From Petrolisthes cinctipes (taxonomy: Eukaryota > Arthropoda > Malacostraca > Decapoda > Porcellanidae), in the NCBI GenBank assembly GCA_033782935.1, contig JAWQEG010000375.1, positions 124,001 to 188,000 on the forward strand: DNA of 64,000 bases, written 5' to 3'. Positions 22,383 to 34,744 of this stretch are shown here, piece after piece (within the stretch, counting starts at the first letter, position 1; the number at the start of each line of letters is the position of its first letter). The position numbers and the translations under genes were made by a program. The notes below the pieces were generated by a model. That model saw only the letters and a list, made by a program, of their open reading frames with translations. It searched no databases and was not told the DNA's origin.

Positions 22383-24502
22383 AACTATGAACAGTTTCCA
22401 GAACCATAATTTCTGTGGGTGTGCCAAATTTCAGTCCAATCGGCAAGACCATCTTCAGACATCACCCAGAAATATGTTTTATAGTTGCCATGCAACAACA
22501 TCAATCTATCTCTCTCTTACAGTCCCATTATTCTCTACCAGATAGACACATGTTTCTCTATCTAACCATCAATAATGACACAATACACTAAATACTTTAT
22601 CACCAAACCACCTATCCAGGTTCCGCCAAACTATCAACTCTTCTACTACTGTACAGTATCGATATCCAAGGGATAAAATGCAGGTTATGATACTGTGCCT
22701 ATTAGAAGCACAACAATGCATTATTTAATATTAAAACAGGCCCCCAAAACAGTTAAAGATTCAGGTCCATTCTGTAGATTGAAATCAAGCCCATTCATGC
22801 ATACTCTTGATGACAGAGAACTGTCCCATAAGATGCATTCTTTCCATAAAATATTTTGAACACATATTAGTTTTCATACATGTCCCACCTCTATCCTCCC
22901 ACTAACACCTGATATCAAATGATGAATTCATTTTAGTCATGGAAATACATCCAATAATTTAAGTACAGTATTACTGAGCAGTCTTATACTGTACCCATGT
23001 TGTTAGTTTTCCTAAACATACAGAAAATATGATGGGCCGTTCTGAGGCTAATTCTAGTGTCACCCTTTCTCAATGTTCTTTAAGTCTTTCAAACATAAGT
23101 TAGGTTACTAATAATTATACAATTTGGTACGTCTCAAAGGACACTCCATAAAATAAATTTGGTTCCGAAGGCAGCAAGGTTAGGTTGGGGTACATCAGGT
23201 TGGTTCGTCTAGTGACAAGAATTCAGTACCCCTACTCTTATTTCTAAATATTGATACAGTATAGGCTATAATGCAATTATCAACCTGCAGAACAAAAATT
23301 AACATTAAATAGCAAACGGAGCTCTCAAAAAGAATTACTCAATCATGTAACACTATAACAACAAAGTTTCTACCCAATGCCTCTATGGCCTAAACACACC
23401 TCATATGGTTCAGTATCACCTGAGCTTTTATCTCCCTGTATGGTATCACACCAAGTTATCAGGGCATACATGAGCACCTTGTGGGCTTGAACAGGAGAGC
23501 CTGTGTCACTAATCTACTCAAGTAATGGTATATATTGATTGTCAAGATATGCTGATAGTATAAGATACTGTCTCACATTACAAAGCAACTGTTATAATCA
23601 TCAACGTTTTCACCCATCACAGTACCAGAATCAAAAGCAAGACAGGATGGCAATGCTATGGTAGATGAATGTACAGTACTGTATCGACATAACCCCCCAC
23701 AGTGAGAGAAGTGGTAAGAGAGTGCTCTATCTGAGATATATTCTTTACTTTCTCTCTATTCTTTCAGAGTCACTTGACCACCATACAGTACATGTTTTAA
23801 TATCAAACACTGTCAACTAGCCTACCTGACATGGCTATTATTACAACTGTAGTACAGTAATACTTTATATTTTTAAATGTTAATATTGCACTGCACTCAG
23901 GATCCCAATACTCGTCACTGAACGTGTCCCATTGACTGAGTCAAATAAATATCAATAGTTTGCATAGTTGAAGAAAATGTTAGATGTAATATTGATGCAA
24001 GAATTATATTTTCATCACGAGCATCAACTACGCTCAACAGCATTAACATACAAATGTACAGTACAAGGAAGCATTATCATGGGTAAAAATACAGAAAACA
24101 TGCAAAACACTCGTGATTAAACACACGGCGCATTACGCTGGCCTCTCCTCACATAATGCACTCCCAAGTTCTTCTTTGTTTGTCAATTAAACTACCTAGG
24201 CCTATAAATCTATAAATCTATAAATCTACAACCAATGTCATATCTTTAAGTATCCAAATCAACAGAATAATGTCATACCAAAATTTGTTATGCTCCTATG
24301 GCTGATAATATCCCTTCACCCAAACCTTGTGAAGTTCTACAGGCACGGTCTCCCATACTTCACCCTCGTTCTTAACAATAGTAATGCCCATGAGCGACAT
24401 TAGCTTCCATTCTTCCACCTCTAACGGTACCAATCACCATCAATATATATTATCACTTCTTTCTTGTCATATATCTTATCTGCCCACTAAATATAACCAC
24501 TT
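22383..24502. other. Unique AT-rich stretch, no gene seen
   Basis: Ordinary AT-rich non-coding DNA with a triple TCTATAAA phrase at 24207-24228; no coding region. Confidence 0.45.
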
Positions 24503-25500
24503 GGTTGTATGAGAGAGGTGAAAGCCAAAGTGAATGGTCTGGGGATGAAGTTGAGGCTGAATGAAGCAAACTGGTCCCTGGTGGCAAGTTTGTTTGCGGA
24601 TGACACTGTGCTGATGGCTGAGAATGAAAGGAATTTACAGAGAGTGGTGGACGAATTTCAGTCTGTGTGTAAACGAAGGAAACTGAAGGTGAATGTGGGT
24701 AAAAGTAAAGTGATGGTATTTGAAAGAGCAGAAACTGAAGTGATTGACTTTGCTACACCTTACAGAGTGGCTGTACCAACTGGGACGAAGTGTGAGATAA
24801 CTCTGAGGGGCGAGAGGATGGAGGAAGTGAAGGAGTTTAAGTACCTGGGTACAGTTATGTGTAAACATGGAAGTATGGAAGGAGAAATTAGGGAGAGAGC
24901 AGTGAAGGGTAGACAGGTCATAGGATCACTGGGGAGGATTATGAAGGGTAGAAGTGTGAGTATGGAAGTGAAAAGGGGACTACGAAATAGTATAATCCTG
25001 CCAACACTGACATATGCGTCGGAGACATGGACATGGAGTAGGGCTCATCAGTCTAGAATAGGTGCTGTGGAAATGAGTTACTTGAGAGGAGCATGTGGAC
25101 TTACTAGATGGGATGGAGAAAGTAATGAGAGTGTATATGAGAGATGTGGTATGAGTGAGAAGGCAATTGGTATTGAATGTGGAGTGGTTGAGAGAGTGAA
25201 ACGTAATACATTGAGATGGTATGGACATGTGGAGAGAATGCAAGGCGAGGAATTTGTAAAGAAGGTGTATGGAAGTGAAGTTGTAGGACCTGGTGTGAGA
25301 GGCAGACCACCGGTTAGATGGCAGAACAGAGTGGAAGAGTATGTAAAGGAGAGAAACATGAGGGGCAGAGTAGGGCTTGAACAAGTAAGGAGGGAGTGTT
25401 GGAACAGGGAGAACTGGAGACACTTCTGCCGTGGCCACCCCCTTGGGGGGAGTTCCCGGAGGGAACGAGGCGTCGGAGCTATAGATAGATAGATAAATAT
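24503..25500 (+). mobile_element. 5'-truncated non-LTR retrotransposon with (ATAG)n 3' tail
   Basis: The insertion starts abruptly inside the reverse-transcriptase domain, just before GCMREVKAKVNG, and ends after a stop codon in ATAGATAGATAGATAAATA. Truncation at the 5' end with a short-repeat 3' tail is the usual result of target-primed reverse transcription. Clade not assigned (RTE-like or jockey-like). Flanking target duplications were not resolved by eye. Confidence 0.9.
24509..25492 (+). pseudogene. Reverse transcriptase C-terminal portion (LINE ORF2 fragment, 327 codons)
   Basis: The frame is intact for 327 codons but holds only the end of ORF2. SLFADDTVLMAENE at residues 27-40 is reverse-transcriptase motif C (the catalytic Asp-Asp), followed by LKVNVGKSKVMVF (motif D region) and KYLGTV (thumb start). 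The C-terminal part contains ETWTWSRAHQSRI, RNTLRWYGHVERMQ and FCRGHPLGGSSRRERG, a tail I associate with abundant arthropod and crustacean LINEs. The endonuclease and the fingers/palm motifs upstream of FADD are missing, so it cannot copy itself. Intact reading suggests a fairly recent insertion. Confidence 0.9.
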
Positions 25501-28500
25501 TGTGAACAGTGGGTCATGTTTTTTTTATATACTCGTGTATATATATAGACAGACAGACTGACTGGCAGACAGAAGCAAAAACATAACCTCTCCAACATCG
25601 TTGGTTGAGATAACTATAAAATGGAAAGGTTCATAGACTGGAAAAAAATACAAAAGTGCCTGAAATATACCATACTATAATGACCTATAAATGTACTGTA
25701 TTCTAATATAATTATAAAGACTGGACAGCACAGGCATAGGCACCAGCATACAAGTACAAAGCAAACAAAATAAGACCATCAAGAAAGTGTTTTACCATGG
25801 ACAGGAGAGACCTCAAACAGGAATGACTGAGACAAGGACCATACTATTACTATACTACCAATCTAAAGAGATGGTAGAGCAAGCCACTGCATCCAAAGAA
25901 CTAAACCATTATAGGCATCATTATTTTACTCTACTTAATAAGGTAGGGTACTAACCCTTCCTACATGATTATTTTGGTTGAAGTTCAAATCACCTTTTGT
26001 GTCTAGGTGATAATTTTACTTCCAGTAATTCTAGGTGGACTTAAAAGTCATTTCCAGCCACTTGACATATACATACAATATATAAGACATTACATCAACA
26101 CATCCTATCCAGATAATTTGTTATTGCTGCCACCTGAGCTACTCGTGTAAGATTCTTCACTCCCAGATTTTAAACACATTTAATCTTCAGTCCCATCCAG
26201 AGTGTTACTGATACAACAATACCGGTACTTCAATTATGTGTAAAAATTTAGGCTAAACACAATACGGAAGTTGCTAAAATATGTATAAAGATATACTAAC
26301 CACAAAAATGCATTTACCCAGTTATAACTGAAAATAAAATCAGAGTCGTATTGGACAGTAATCATAGGTATAAAGCCGCACTATCCACAAAAAGGTATTT
26401 ATCCAAACTTTTCTGAATACTGTAATACAATACAAAAGCATTTTCATATAATTCATAATTGTTACAGTTAAAAGGATGAAATAATTATCACAAACGTCTT
26501 GTATAGAAACCATTCACCATTCCGAGTTGCTGTGTAGCAGGCCTTAGTGCTCAAATTTCAAATAACATTCCTCACATATTTTACTCAAGATCTCGCACTT
26601 TTCCTCTTGCATTAACACTATACTTATTCTCTTAAAAGCAAGTGATGTTAGTCAGTATACAGAAGCTAGGTATATTGAGCAATGTAAGGACCAGTAAATT
26701 AGTGTACAGTAATTCAATACATGTAAACACTATAGGAACCCGCACTGAGACAGACGAGCATGACAACACACACAACATTGATGCCAGTGTTGTAGTCTTC
26801 TCACACAATTGGTCTAAGTCAACTGTGGCCACCAAATAAGAAAAATTGCAAGCACAATCTGGTTCTAAAATTCCCTACAAAGTGCAACAACAAGGATAAG
26901 CTACAGTATATCACTTGAAAATGTTGCAACTTGATTGAAATTCATTTATATCTATTTATCACACTTCGTCCTCAGAGATTACATGTGTACTCAATCAGTT
27001 CTCACTGTGACTTCTCACTATAGTCATTTTATCAAATTGTAATTAATTCATTGCAAGTTACATAGTTTTAATCAAGGGGTTACAAATAATCTCTAGTTAC
27101 TCATCCACAAAACCAAAATTCTGGATACCAGCATCACAAATGCAGATTCGCCAAAGACGTGTACAGTAATTTGTTTTTTACATTTGAGCACTAAACTCAC
27201 TTGGCTTTAGTATGAGAGAAATGTAAAGATTATCACAAGTTAAACCATACAGGCAATGTATCTCACAACGGTTAAAGAATGGTACCGGTACACCCCTGTA
27301 TTATCTTCCCTCACAAACACATGTAAGTATTTAACATGCCTAGTACCAACGATGTAAACATACATCACTCTTTACACCCGCACATAGTGTAAGCGTAAGA
27401 AAACTACGTACAGGTAGGAAAACCTACAGATTCATTATGCCAAAGAGTCAGTAGCTAAGGTGTGAAATTTGCATCAAAGAGAGGACAAGCGTAATATTGC
27501 TGTGTGCAGACTGTAGATGTATAAGGTACAGAGCCAGTCCCAAATGTACTGGGAAGAGTGGCAAGGTGAGGGCTAATAGTACAACCCAGTTTTATAGAGG
27601 AGTAAAAAATAAATTTTGCTGTGCTCTTATGACGTGATCTACGTCACGCAGGTCTGTTGATTTTAATAACCGCATTCTCATTGACTGGAGCACTGTATAG
27701 CCTAAATGACCACACCATATATTAAGTAGAGTACATTACACACTTGCCAGTGCCTCATGAAAAGCGAGTGTTATAACTATTAATATTCATGTTAAACTTT
27801 AATGGTCATATGCATTACTAAGTTTTTACACAATTTTAAGTTCTTTAGGCACCACACACACCCAAAAATAACAAATTGTTGGCACAGACCAATGGTCGAG
27901 GGGTCAAAGTGGCCAGCATCACAGGTTAAGGTTAACAAAATGTATACTGCAGCAATTTAATGTTTTGAATTCACCTACTAAGCTACATGGGGGGCATTCA
28001 ACACCAGCATTAATGTTACCAATTATGAGGTAATAAAAAGTATAGAAAGTAATTATTTTCCACCAATTTACTCATGTTATATCTATATTACATATCCAAT
28101 CATCACTTTTTTACCAATCAGATCTGGCATAAATGAACCAATGACAAAGTGCCACTGGTTACCCCTCCCTAGCCAACCCTCCCCAACCACAGGCCTATAT
28201 CAACCCTTACTACTGCAACATCATCCCAAGGAGGAAGAATGCTACAATCTATTTCAAGGTCATGTCAGTATTGATTCCCGGTGCATCAGGTTGAGCCAGG
28301 TGAGGGAATGGTGTTGGTGTGTGAGGAAGGTAAGGAGGTGGGACCGGGTGTGGGGGTCAACCAAGCCTGCATGAGAGAGCAGGAACATGAGCAAGCTAGA
28401 GCCGTCGCTGTTGCCTGCTTAGTGGGCTGTCAAGGTCAGCTTGGGATTGCCTCACAGCCCCATCGACCACGGAAGCTCTACCTACACCTCTCGCCCTCTT

Positions 28501-28640
28501 TTCACCCCTTCCCTACACCGGCGCACCTCCCCTCATCCCAGGTCTCATACAGAAATTCATTAACTCCCCTCTTGTCCAATTATTTCTCTATCGGTACGTG
28601 GTTAATTGCATAAAATGTAGGTAAACGGGAAGAGAGCAAC
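25501..28640. other. Unique AT-rich stretch, no gene confidently seen
   Basis: Long, repeat-poor stretch with short frames only. GACAGACAGACTGACTGGCAGACAG sits just after the LINE tail (about 25548). Imperfect inverted CRE-like halves (TGACGTGATCTACGTCA) lie near 27629. Confidence 0.4.
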
Positions 28641-28686
28641 CCTTCTCTCTCTCTCTCCCTCTCTTGCTCTCTTCACTCACTCGACC

Positions 28687-28694
28687 TGACGTCA
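28687..28694. promoter_or_regulatory. CRE palindrome
   Basis: Perfect TGACGTCA, the binding site of CREB/ATF bZIP factors, about 180 bp downstream (in minus-strand sense) of the candidate minus-strand exon at 28884. Function not shown. Confidence 0.3.
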
Positions 28695-28869
28695 CCATCC
28701 AGCACTGGCACCTTTTCAACAACAATTTTATCCCTTATTTTAAATGGAAACTCTCTTGTAAAGTATTCTTATCGATTCCTGGAGTATTCATACACCTCCG
28801 TTCACATACGATAATACAATAAAATGCCTATCAACTCAGAAAAAGTGTGAAAATTGGGAGAACACTCAC

Positions 28870-28884
28870 CACCTCACTAGCCAT
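28870..28884 (-). CDS. Candidate five-codon first exon (MASEV) beside a CRE site
   Basis: On the minus strand ATGGCTAGTGAGGTG is followed directly by GTGAGT, a consensus splice donor. A TGACGTCA palindrome lies 28 bp upstream (28912-28919), in GC-richer sequence than its surroundings. This could be the start of a minus-strand gene with its body at lower coordinates, but no further exon was recognised. Chance occurrence is quite possible. Confidence 0.15.
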
Positions 28885-28911
28885 CCTCCTAAGGGTCTCG
28901 ATAAACAAATG

Positions 28912-28919
28912 TGACGTCA
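28912..28919. promoter_or_regulatory. CRE palindrome
   Basis: Perfect TGACGTCA within GTGACGTCACGGCGGCAC, upstream of the candidate minus-strand ATG at 28884. Confidence 0.35.
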
Positions 28920-28959
28920 CGGCGGCACAACATTGCCGTGTTACTCACAGTTTTATATT

Positions 28960-29749
28960 TTGTTACACATATTACAATTGAAATTCAGTACATGTACAGC
29001 ACATTAAGTGGCATTATAACATTGCCATGGTTAATATTTGGATTCTTACTGACTTTCATTGATAATTCATGGAAGTTAACATAGGAGAGTAGCGATCAGC
29101 TGGTTGCTGAGGCCGTCCCCGCAACTCATGTAAATATTACATGACAACAACATTCCTATTGCACCATGTATTCTCATTTAAGTTGAATAAGCGTATATGG
29201 TTAATATAAGTTGACTGTGGTAAAAAGTTACAAGAAATACATGATTGGTGTGACCATTTAAGTGAGATGCTGTGAGGAGTTAGGTGTGTTGCGGGGCCAG
29301 CCGGCTGTGTGGTGGTGGCACGAGGACGGGGAGGTGTATAGGGTGCCAGTACTTATGTTACTAATATACACATTATAATATCAACTACAATATTACACAA
29401 ACATGTATTACAATAGTCGTAAAATAAGGTATCTTGATCTAATACGCCTGGAAAATAATGAAATATTGCAAGTTATGTAAGCCAGTGACTCCTAGAACAC
29501 CTGTCCAGTGTAGCGTAGTAAGCAATTAATAATGCCTATAGCTGAGAATAAACTAGGAGTTATATTGTAATTGGATATTAAAACAGAAACAAACTAATAT
29601 TTTTCATTTATACTCTCTACTATTCGATCTACTTTATTACAACTTTATCCATAATATTTTAATGTAAGAGAACTGCAGGTAACATTCGGCTGCAATAGGG
29701 AGGGAAACTATAGCAAAGTAACTTATCATTTGCCCCACCTTTATAATAT

Positions 29750-29810
<61 letters not shown>

Positions 29811-30448
29811 GTCCCACCATATCATTAGTCTTTGTAATGACTCTACAAGATTTGAACATATAATTATAGTCTACTAATATTGTGACTGCTGGCAAACGTG
29901 AATACAAATGAGAGAAAGGGAAAAATTATACATATGAAAGGTCAATACTGCATTAATAAGGATGTTCTATAACTTTAATCATTTGTCGGTAAGCTGAAAG
30001 TAAAGGTGGCTCGAGACTCCACTTTATAAATTAATTTGCCTTGCCAGCTGAGTTTTAATGTTTTCCTTGACTCATTCTGGCAATCCTCGTACAAAATGCG
30101 TATATTAAGTGGTTTCATAAATACAAGGTAAATTAAATACATGCCCACAGTAACAGCAACAACAACTACAGTAACTCACTCAGATTAGGTGAGTTGCCTA
30201 TACTATTCAGACCGGAATAGGCGAGTATGCCATAGAACTTCTTCACAGAAAACCCTCAACCTTCTGAACCTAGCAACTAAAATGAAGAACTAGCACCAGA
30301 CCAAGATTGAGAAATACACCCGACCCCATCATTCCAAACAATGGAAAGCTTAATCATCCACATAGCCCATTAACACTTCACACTCGAGGAAACCCGTTAT
30401 TCTTATAATATCATAACTTCAGAAACGCTTACACCACCAGCAAGGCCC
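28960..30448. other. Unique stretch with (CT)n microsatellite
   Basis: (CT)29 at 29752-29809 in AT-rich DNA. A short GC-rich patch is at 29270-29345. No gene seen. Confidence 0.5.
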
Positions 30449-30565
30449 CGAGGCAAGAACATTCCTATATGGTGTTGACGATGGTGTGGTGGTACAGGTA
30501 CGATATGACTCAATAGATACACTACAGAGTCCATGCTATAGTCAGCATCATGGGTATTCTTGCAT
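30449..30565. mobile_element. MITE family E, copy 2
   Basis: AGGCAAGAACATTCCTATAT, TGGTGTTGACGATGGTGTGG and ACACTACAGAG match copy 1 at 15570 in order and spacing. The end GGTATTCTTGCATA is the inverse of the start. Confidence 0.75.
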
Positions 30566-31120
30566 ATGTCCCTAAGTCTAACAGGAATAGCCAATATAAG
30601 TTGAACGCTCTACCATAGCTCGATCCAATGACCCCTACCAGGACACTTATATATGTTTACTGAAAACACACACTGATCGATCGGTGTTCCAGACGTGTAA
30701 AAAGGTTCAGTCACCTAAAGGACTTCGGTTTCCTGAAAAGACCTACGACAGGCGAGGGATATCCTTTGTGTTGTAAGTAAACTGTTTTAATGTCCATCAA
30801 GTAACCTGCGTCATGTGTGGGGTTAAACTTAGTGGAGGTTGTGTAGGGATATAGCAATTTTAATATATCAGGTGTAGTGGAACGTGGTATTTATACGTTA
30901 ATGTACATTCTGTTCTATTCCAATCCCGTGTACATAAGTTCAGCGGTTTATAATTTCCGAGTTGAGTTCTAGACGGGTCCCCCTTTTATCAATTCATTTT
31001 CTGTATAACGTGCGCTGGTCACCTTGTTGTTTATATCCTAGACCTGTCCAAATTGTGATACCACAATTGTTTTCCTATATTTACTGTTATTAATTATCCA
31101 CCATCATGTATCTGAAACTT

Positions 31121-31183
31121 CATGGCCTTTACAACGTTCCCCAGAGTGTTGAGGCTTGTACTAAAGGTAAACAAATAACTTAA
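31121..31183 (+). repeat. Dispersed 65-bp repeat F, copy 2
   Basis: CATGGCCTTTACAACGTTCC, then CCAGAGTGTTGAGGCTTGTA and CTAAAGGTAAACAAATAACT match 13265-13330. Confidence 0.7.
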
Positions 31184-32040
31184 CTTAAGAGAAACCTATG
31201 CTCAGTTGGTAATCATCGATCTGTCAGTGTTCCCATCATTCGGCCCGTTGCATCCTGTGAGTGAATAAAAGGAATCCCGCTTGTTCCAAGGTATACTGTA
31301 GGTGAATGAGTTAGTGTTAGGTCATACTATGCCATTTTAACACCGCGGTGGGCGGTATATCTCATCATAACATTCCTGTGCCACCGGTTCACATATGTGC
31401 AATGTGTTTCTTGCATTTTCGGTGAGGCGTATGAGTTGGTATTGTTTGGGGCACTGGATTGTCTTGGTTCAGAGGAAATGCTGTTTCGAAGGCGGATGAG
31501 TCCACCTTTTTGGTGGACCAACAGCATCCCTGAGAGGAAGTTTAGAGTTGAAGCCATAGTCGCAAGCCCGATCTTCCTCCAACTCTCTCCTCTCCCTTCC
31601 ATACAGGGCTTGGCGTATGCTTCTCTTCCTCTACCTATTTTTTCTTCCTGGTGAGGGCTGGTTCTATCCAGAAATGAAGAATTTGGCTTCCTCTACCACA
31701 CCCTGGCCTGTTCTATCTGTCTCTCTTACCATTCCTCATTCCTAAATTTCCTTCTGGTAGCTGGCGAGATCGCCCGATTGGATGGCACAACAAGGGAGGC
31801 AACTGTTGATGGGTTCATTGGCTCGGGGATACCATTGAGTGGCACAACAAGGAAGGTTATGGGTTCGTCGGCTCGGGGTACAGTACATACATAACCGTGA
31901 GCCAGTTGTCCCCTCTTCTGTTGCCTTCGACGAAACAGATCTCATTATCTCCCTAACTCCCTTTTGGGGATCCGAGCATCTGTGCGCGCGCTTCGGTCAA
32001 CCAGACCAAGGCCACCGACCTGACCGTAACGTCAGCAAAG
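31184..32040. repeat. Non-coding stretch with imperfect 65-bp tandem duplication
   Basis: GATGGCACAACAAGGGAGGC ... GGGTTCATTGGCTCGGGG (about 31781-31829) repeats as GAGTGGCACAACAAGGAAGG ... GGGTTCGTCGGCTCGGGG (about 31835-31878). No gene is recognised, though this stretch is less AT-rich than its flanks. Confidence 0.5.
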
Positions 32041-32090
32041 GAGTGCTACCAAGGATGATAGACTATAGTCTATTATCCTTGAGTGCTACC
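32041..32090. repeat. 32-bp near-perfect palindrome flanked by 10-bp direct repeats
   Basis: The palindrome (32050-32081) has 16-bp arms with one mismatch meeting at GACTATAGTC. GAGTGCTACC lies on both sides (32041-32050, 32081-32090). It resembles a very small foldback insertion with a target duplication. Confidence 0.8.
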
Positions 32091-33046
32091 GTTCCGTCCT
32101 CACACAGTGACCACTCAGTTCTCTTTTCATTTACTAGACTTACTTTCCTTTCTATTTTTCCTTGCTTTTCTTCATTTAATGATCTTTATACTTTGTGTGT
32201 GTGCGTGTGTACTTTGTTTTATCAAAAGTGGTACATTTTACGTGTAGCCTATAATTATAGACGTCCTTTGTTAGAACTTTGACAAGGTTTCACACCATTT
32301 TATCTATAATACCATATATATTAGGATACAGACATCATATCAAAGCAACAAACGTGGATAGCCTAAATGCTACATAATACACTTGACCTGGGAACAAGTA
32401 TATGTACAGTACAACTAAATCACTATTCTTATTGTCTAATAGAATTAAATGAAACAAAAAATTTTACTACAGTAATACTATTTTTATGATACATATATAC
32501 AATATATTTAAGCACAACACTTTGTCTACTTTTGGAGAGTATGAAGTTTTCTTTTCACACCTACGTTGTTTCCTGCTCTGTTAGCTTTAGCATTGTTGTT
32601 TTCTTTAGCACAGTAGTTATTTAAAATTGCGTTGGTCGAAGCATATACTATCATATTTTCTTTTATTTTCTGTGTTATGACCATTTTCATAAACATCACC
32701 ATCTCCTAAAGCAGTGATTGTAATGTTGCTACATTTTTTTGGCTAGTAACACTACGAAAGGAAGTTGAACTGTTGAACAATATAATTGTACAAGACCACG
32801 TTGGCTGTCACACTGTCTGGATATATAAGAGATCCGCTGCCAATGCAGCTATAAAACTTTCATGATCTGGAATTTCTTCACCACTATTTGCACAGGTAAA
32901 AAATTTTTTGCAGGCGTTACATTTCATTTTCTTTATCACTGAGTAAAAACATTAGCCTGAAAATAAATAATTACTGGGATTATGTTATTGCACCTATCAA
33001 TATCCTCCTGTGAAACCTTAACTTCTGCATGACATAAGCATAAATC
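32091..33046. other. Unique AT-rich stretch, no gene seen
   Basis: AT-rich, with a GTGTGTGTGCGTGTGT patch near 32195; no coding region recognised. Confidence 0.4.
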
Positions 33047-34162
33047 AATTACACCTGAAAAGAAATGACACCTGAAAAAGAAATAACACCTGAAAAGAAA
33101 TAACACCTTAAAAGAAATTACACCTGAAAAGAAATTACACCTGAAAAGAAATTACACCTGAAAATACATTACACCTGAAAAGTAATTACACCTGAAAAGA
33201 AATTACACCTGAAAAAATAACACCTGAAAAGAAATAACTCCTGAAAAGAAAATACACCTGAAAAGAAATTACATCTGAAAAGAAATTACACCTGAAAAGA
33301 TATTACACCTGAAAAGTAATTACACCTGAAAAGAAATTACACCTGAAAAAAATAACACCTGAAAAAGAAATACCACTTGAAAAAGAAATAACACCTGATA
33401 AAAAAATAACACCTGAAAAATTACACCTGAAAAAAATTACACTTGGAAAATAATTACACATGGAAAAAAATTACACCTGAAAACAAAATACACCTTGAAA
33501 AAAATTACAGTTAATAAAATACACCCAAAAATACACATAAGAAAATAACACCTAAAAAGAAATAACACCTGTTACAAAATACCTGAAAAAAATAATACCT
33601 GAAAAATAATTACACCTCAAAAAAAAATTAAACCTGAAAAAAATACACCTGAAAAGAAATAACACTTGAAAAAATTACACCTAAAAAATTACACCTGGAC
33701 AAAAAAATACACCTAAAAAAATTACATCAGAAAAAATACATGTGAAAAGAAATAACACCTGAAAAAATAACACCTGAAAAGAAATAACACCTATAAAAAT
33801 AGCACCTGAAAAGAAATAACACCTGAAAAAGAAATAACACCTGAAAAAAATTACACCTGAAAAAAATAACACCTAAAAAAAGCACCTAAAATAAACACCT
33901 GCAAATGAATTACACCTGGAAAAAATTACACCTGAAAACAAAATACACCTAGAAAATAATTACACCTAGAAAATAATTACACCTGAAAAAATACACCTGG
34001 AAAATTATTACACCTAAGAAAATTATACCTGAAAAAAATACACAAAAAATACACCTAAAAAAATTACACCTGAAAAGAAATAACACCTGAAAACAATACA
34101 CCTGAAAGAAAATTACACCTGGAAAAAATATATACATGAAAAAAATAACACCTGAAAAAAGA
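33047..34162 (+). repeat. Satellite array 1 of about 17-bp units (ACACCTGAAAAGAAATT type)
   Basis: Roughly 65 degenerate units of ACACCTGAAAAGAAAT(T/A) run head to tail for 1.1 kb with A-run length changes and substitutions. The minus-strand open frames here (Cys-Tyr-Phe-Phe, GVIFF) are its translation and are not genes. There are no spacers, so it is not a CRISPR array. Confidence 0.95.
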
Positions 34163-34334
34163 AAAAACTACTTCCATCCACAGTGAACTTTTTGGTGAAA
34201 TTGCATGGACTGTCTTTCACCATCACAGTTCATTGGCCCCTCCTCACCAATGACCGTGGTCATCAACCAAAAAATAAATAAATACAAAAAGAAAGTAATA
34301 TAAAAATAATGATGATAATAATAATAATGATAAT
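34163..34334 (+). repeat. Conserved block 1 of the composite satellite plus AT microsatellite
   Basis: CTTCCATCCACAGTGAACTT ... GCATGGACTGTCTTTCACCA ... CATTGGCCCCTCCTC ... CATCAACCAAAAAATAAATA, then AATAAT/GATAAT repeats. The same block recurs at 34655 and 36649. Confidence 0.9.
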
Positions 34335-34650
34335 AAAAGAAATCACACCTGAAAAGAAATTCCACCGGAAAAGAAATAACACCTGAAAAGAAATTACATA
34401 TTAAAAAGAAATAATCCCTGAAAAGAAATAACACCTGAAAAAGAAATAACACCAGAAAAAGAAATAACACCTGAAAAAGAAATAACACCTGAAAAAATAA
34501 CACCCAAAAAAAATATCACCTAAAAAGAAATAACACCTGAGAAAATAACACCTGAAAATGATAACACATGGAAAAAATAACACCTGAAAGAAAATTGCAC
34601 CTAGAAAAAAAAATAAAACATGAAAAAAATAACTCCTGGAAAAAAAAAAA
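34335..34650 (+). repeat. Satellite array 2 (17-bp units)
   Basis: About 18 units of the same ACACCTGAAAAGAAAT type, ending in an A-rich run just before block 2. Confidence 0.95.
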
Positions 34651-34654
34651 AAAA

Positions 34655-34740
34655 ATGACTTCCATCCACAAGGAACTCTGTAGTGAAATTGCATGGACTG
34701 TCTTTCACCGTCACAGTTCATTGGCTCCTCCCCGCCATTT
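34655..34740 (+). repeat. Conserved block 2, left half (interrupted by an insertion)
   Basis: CTTCCATCCACAAGGAACTC ... GCATGGACTGTCTTTCACCG ... CATTGGCTCCTCCCCGCC stops where the LINE-containing insertion begins. The missing right half (AATGACTGTGGTCGTCAACC) resumes at about 36160. Confidence 0.85.
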
Positions 34741-34744
34741 ACCT

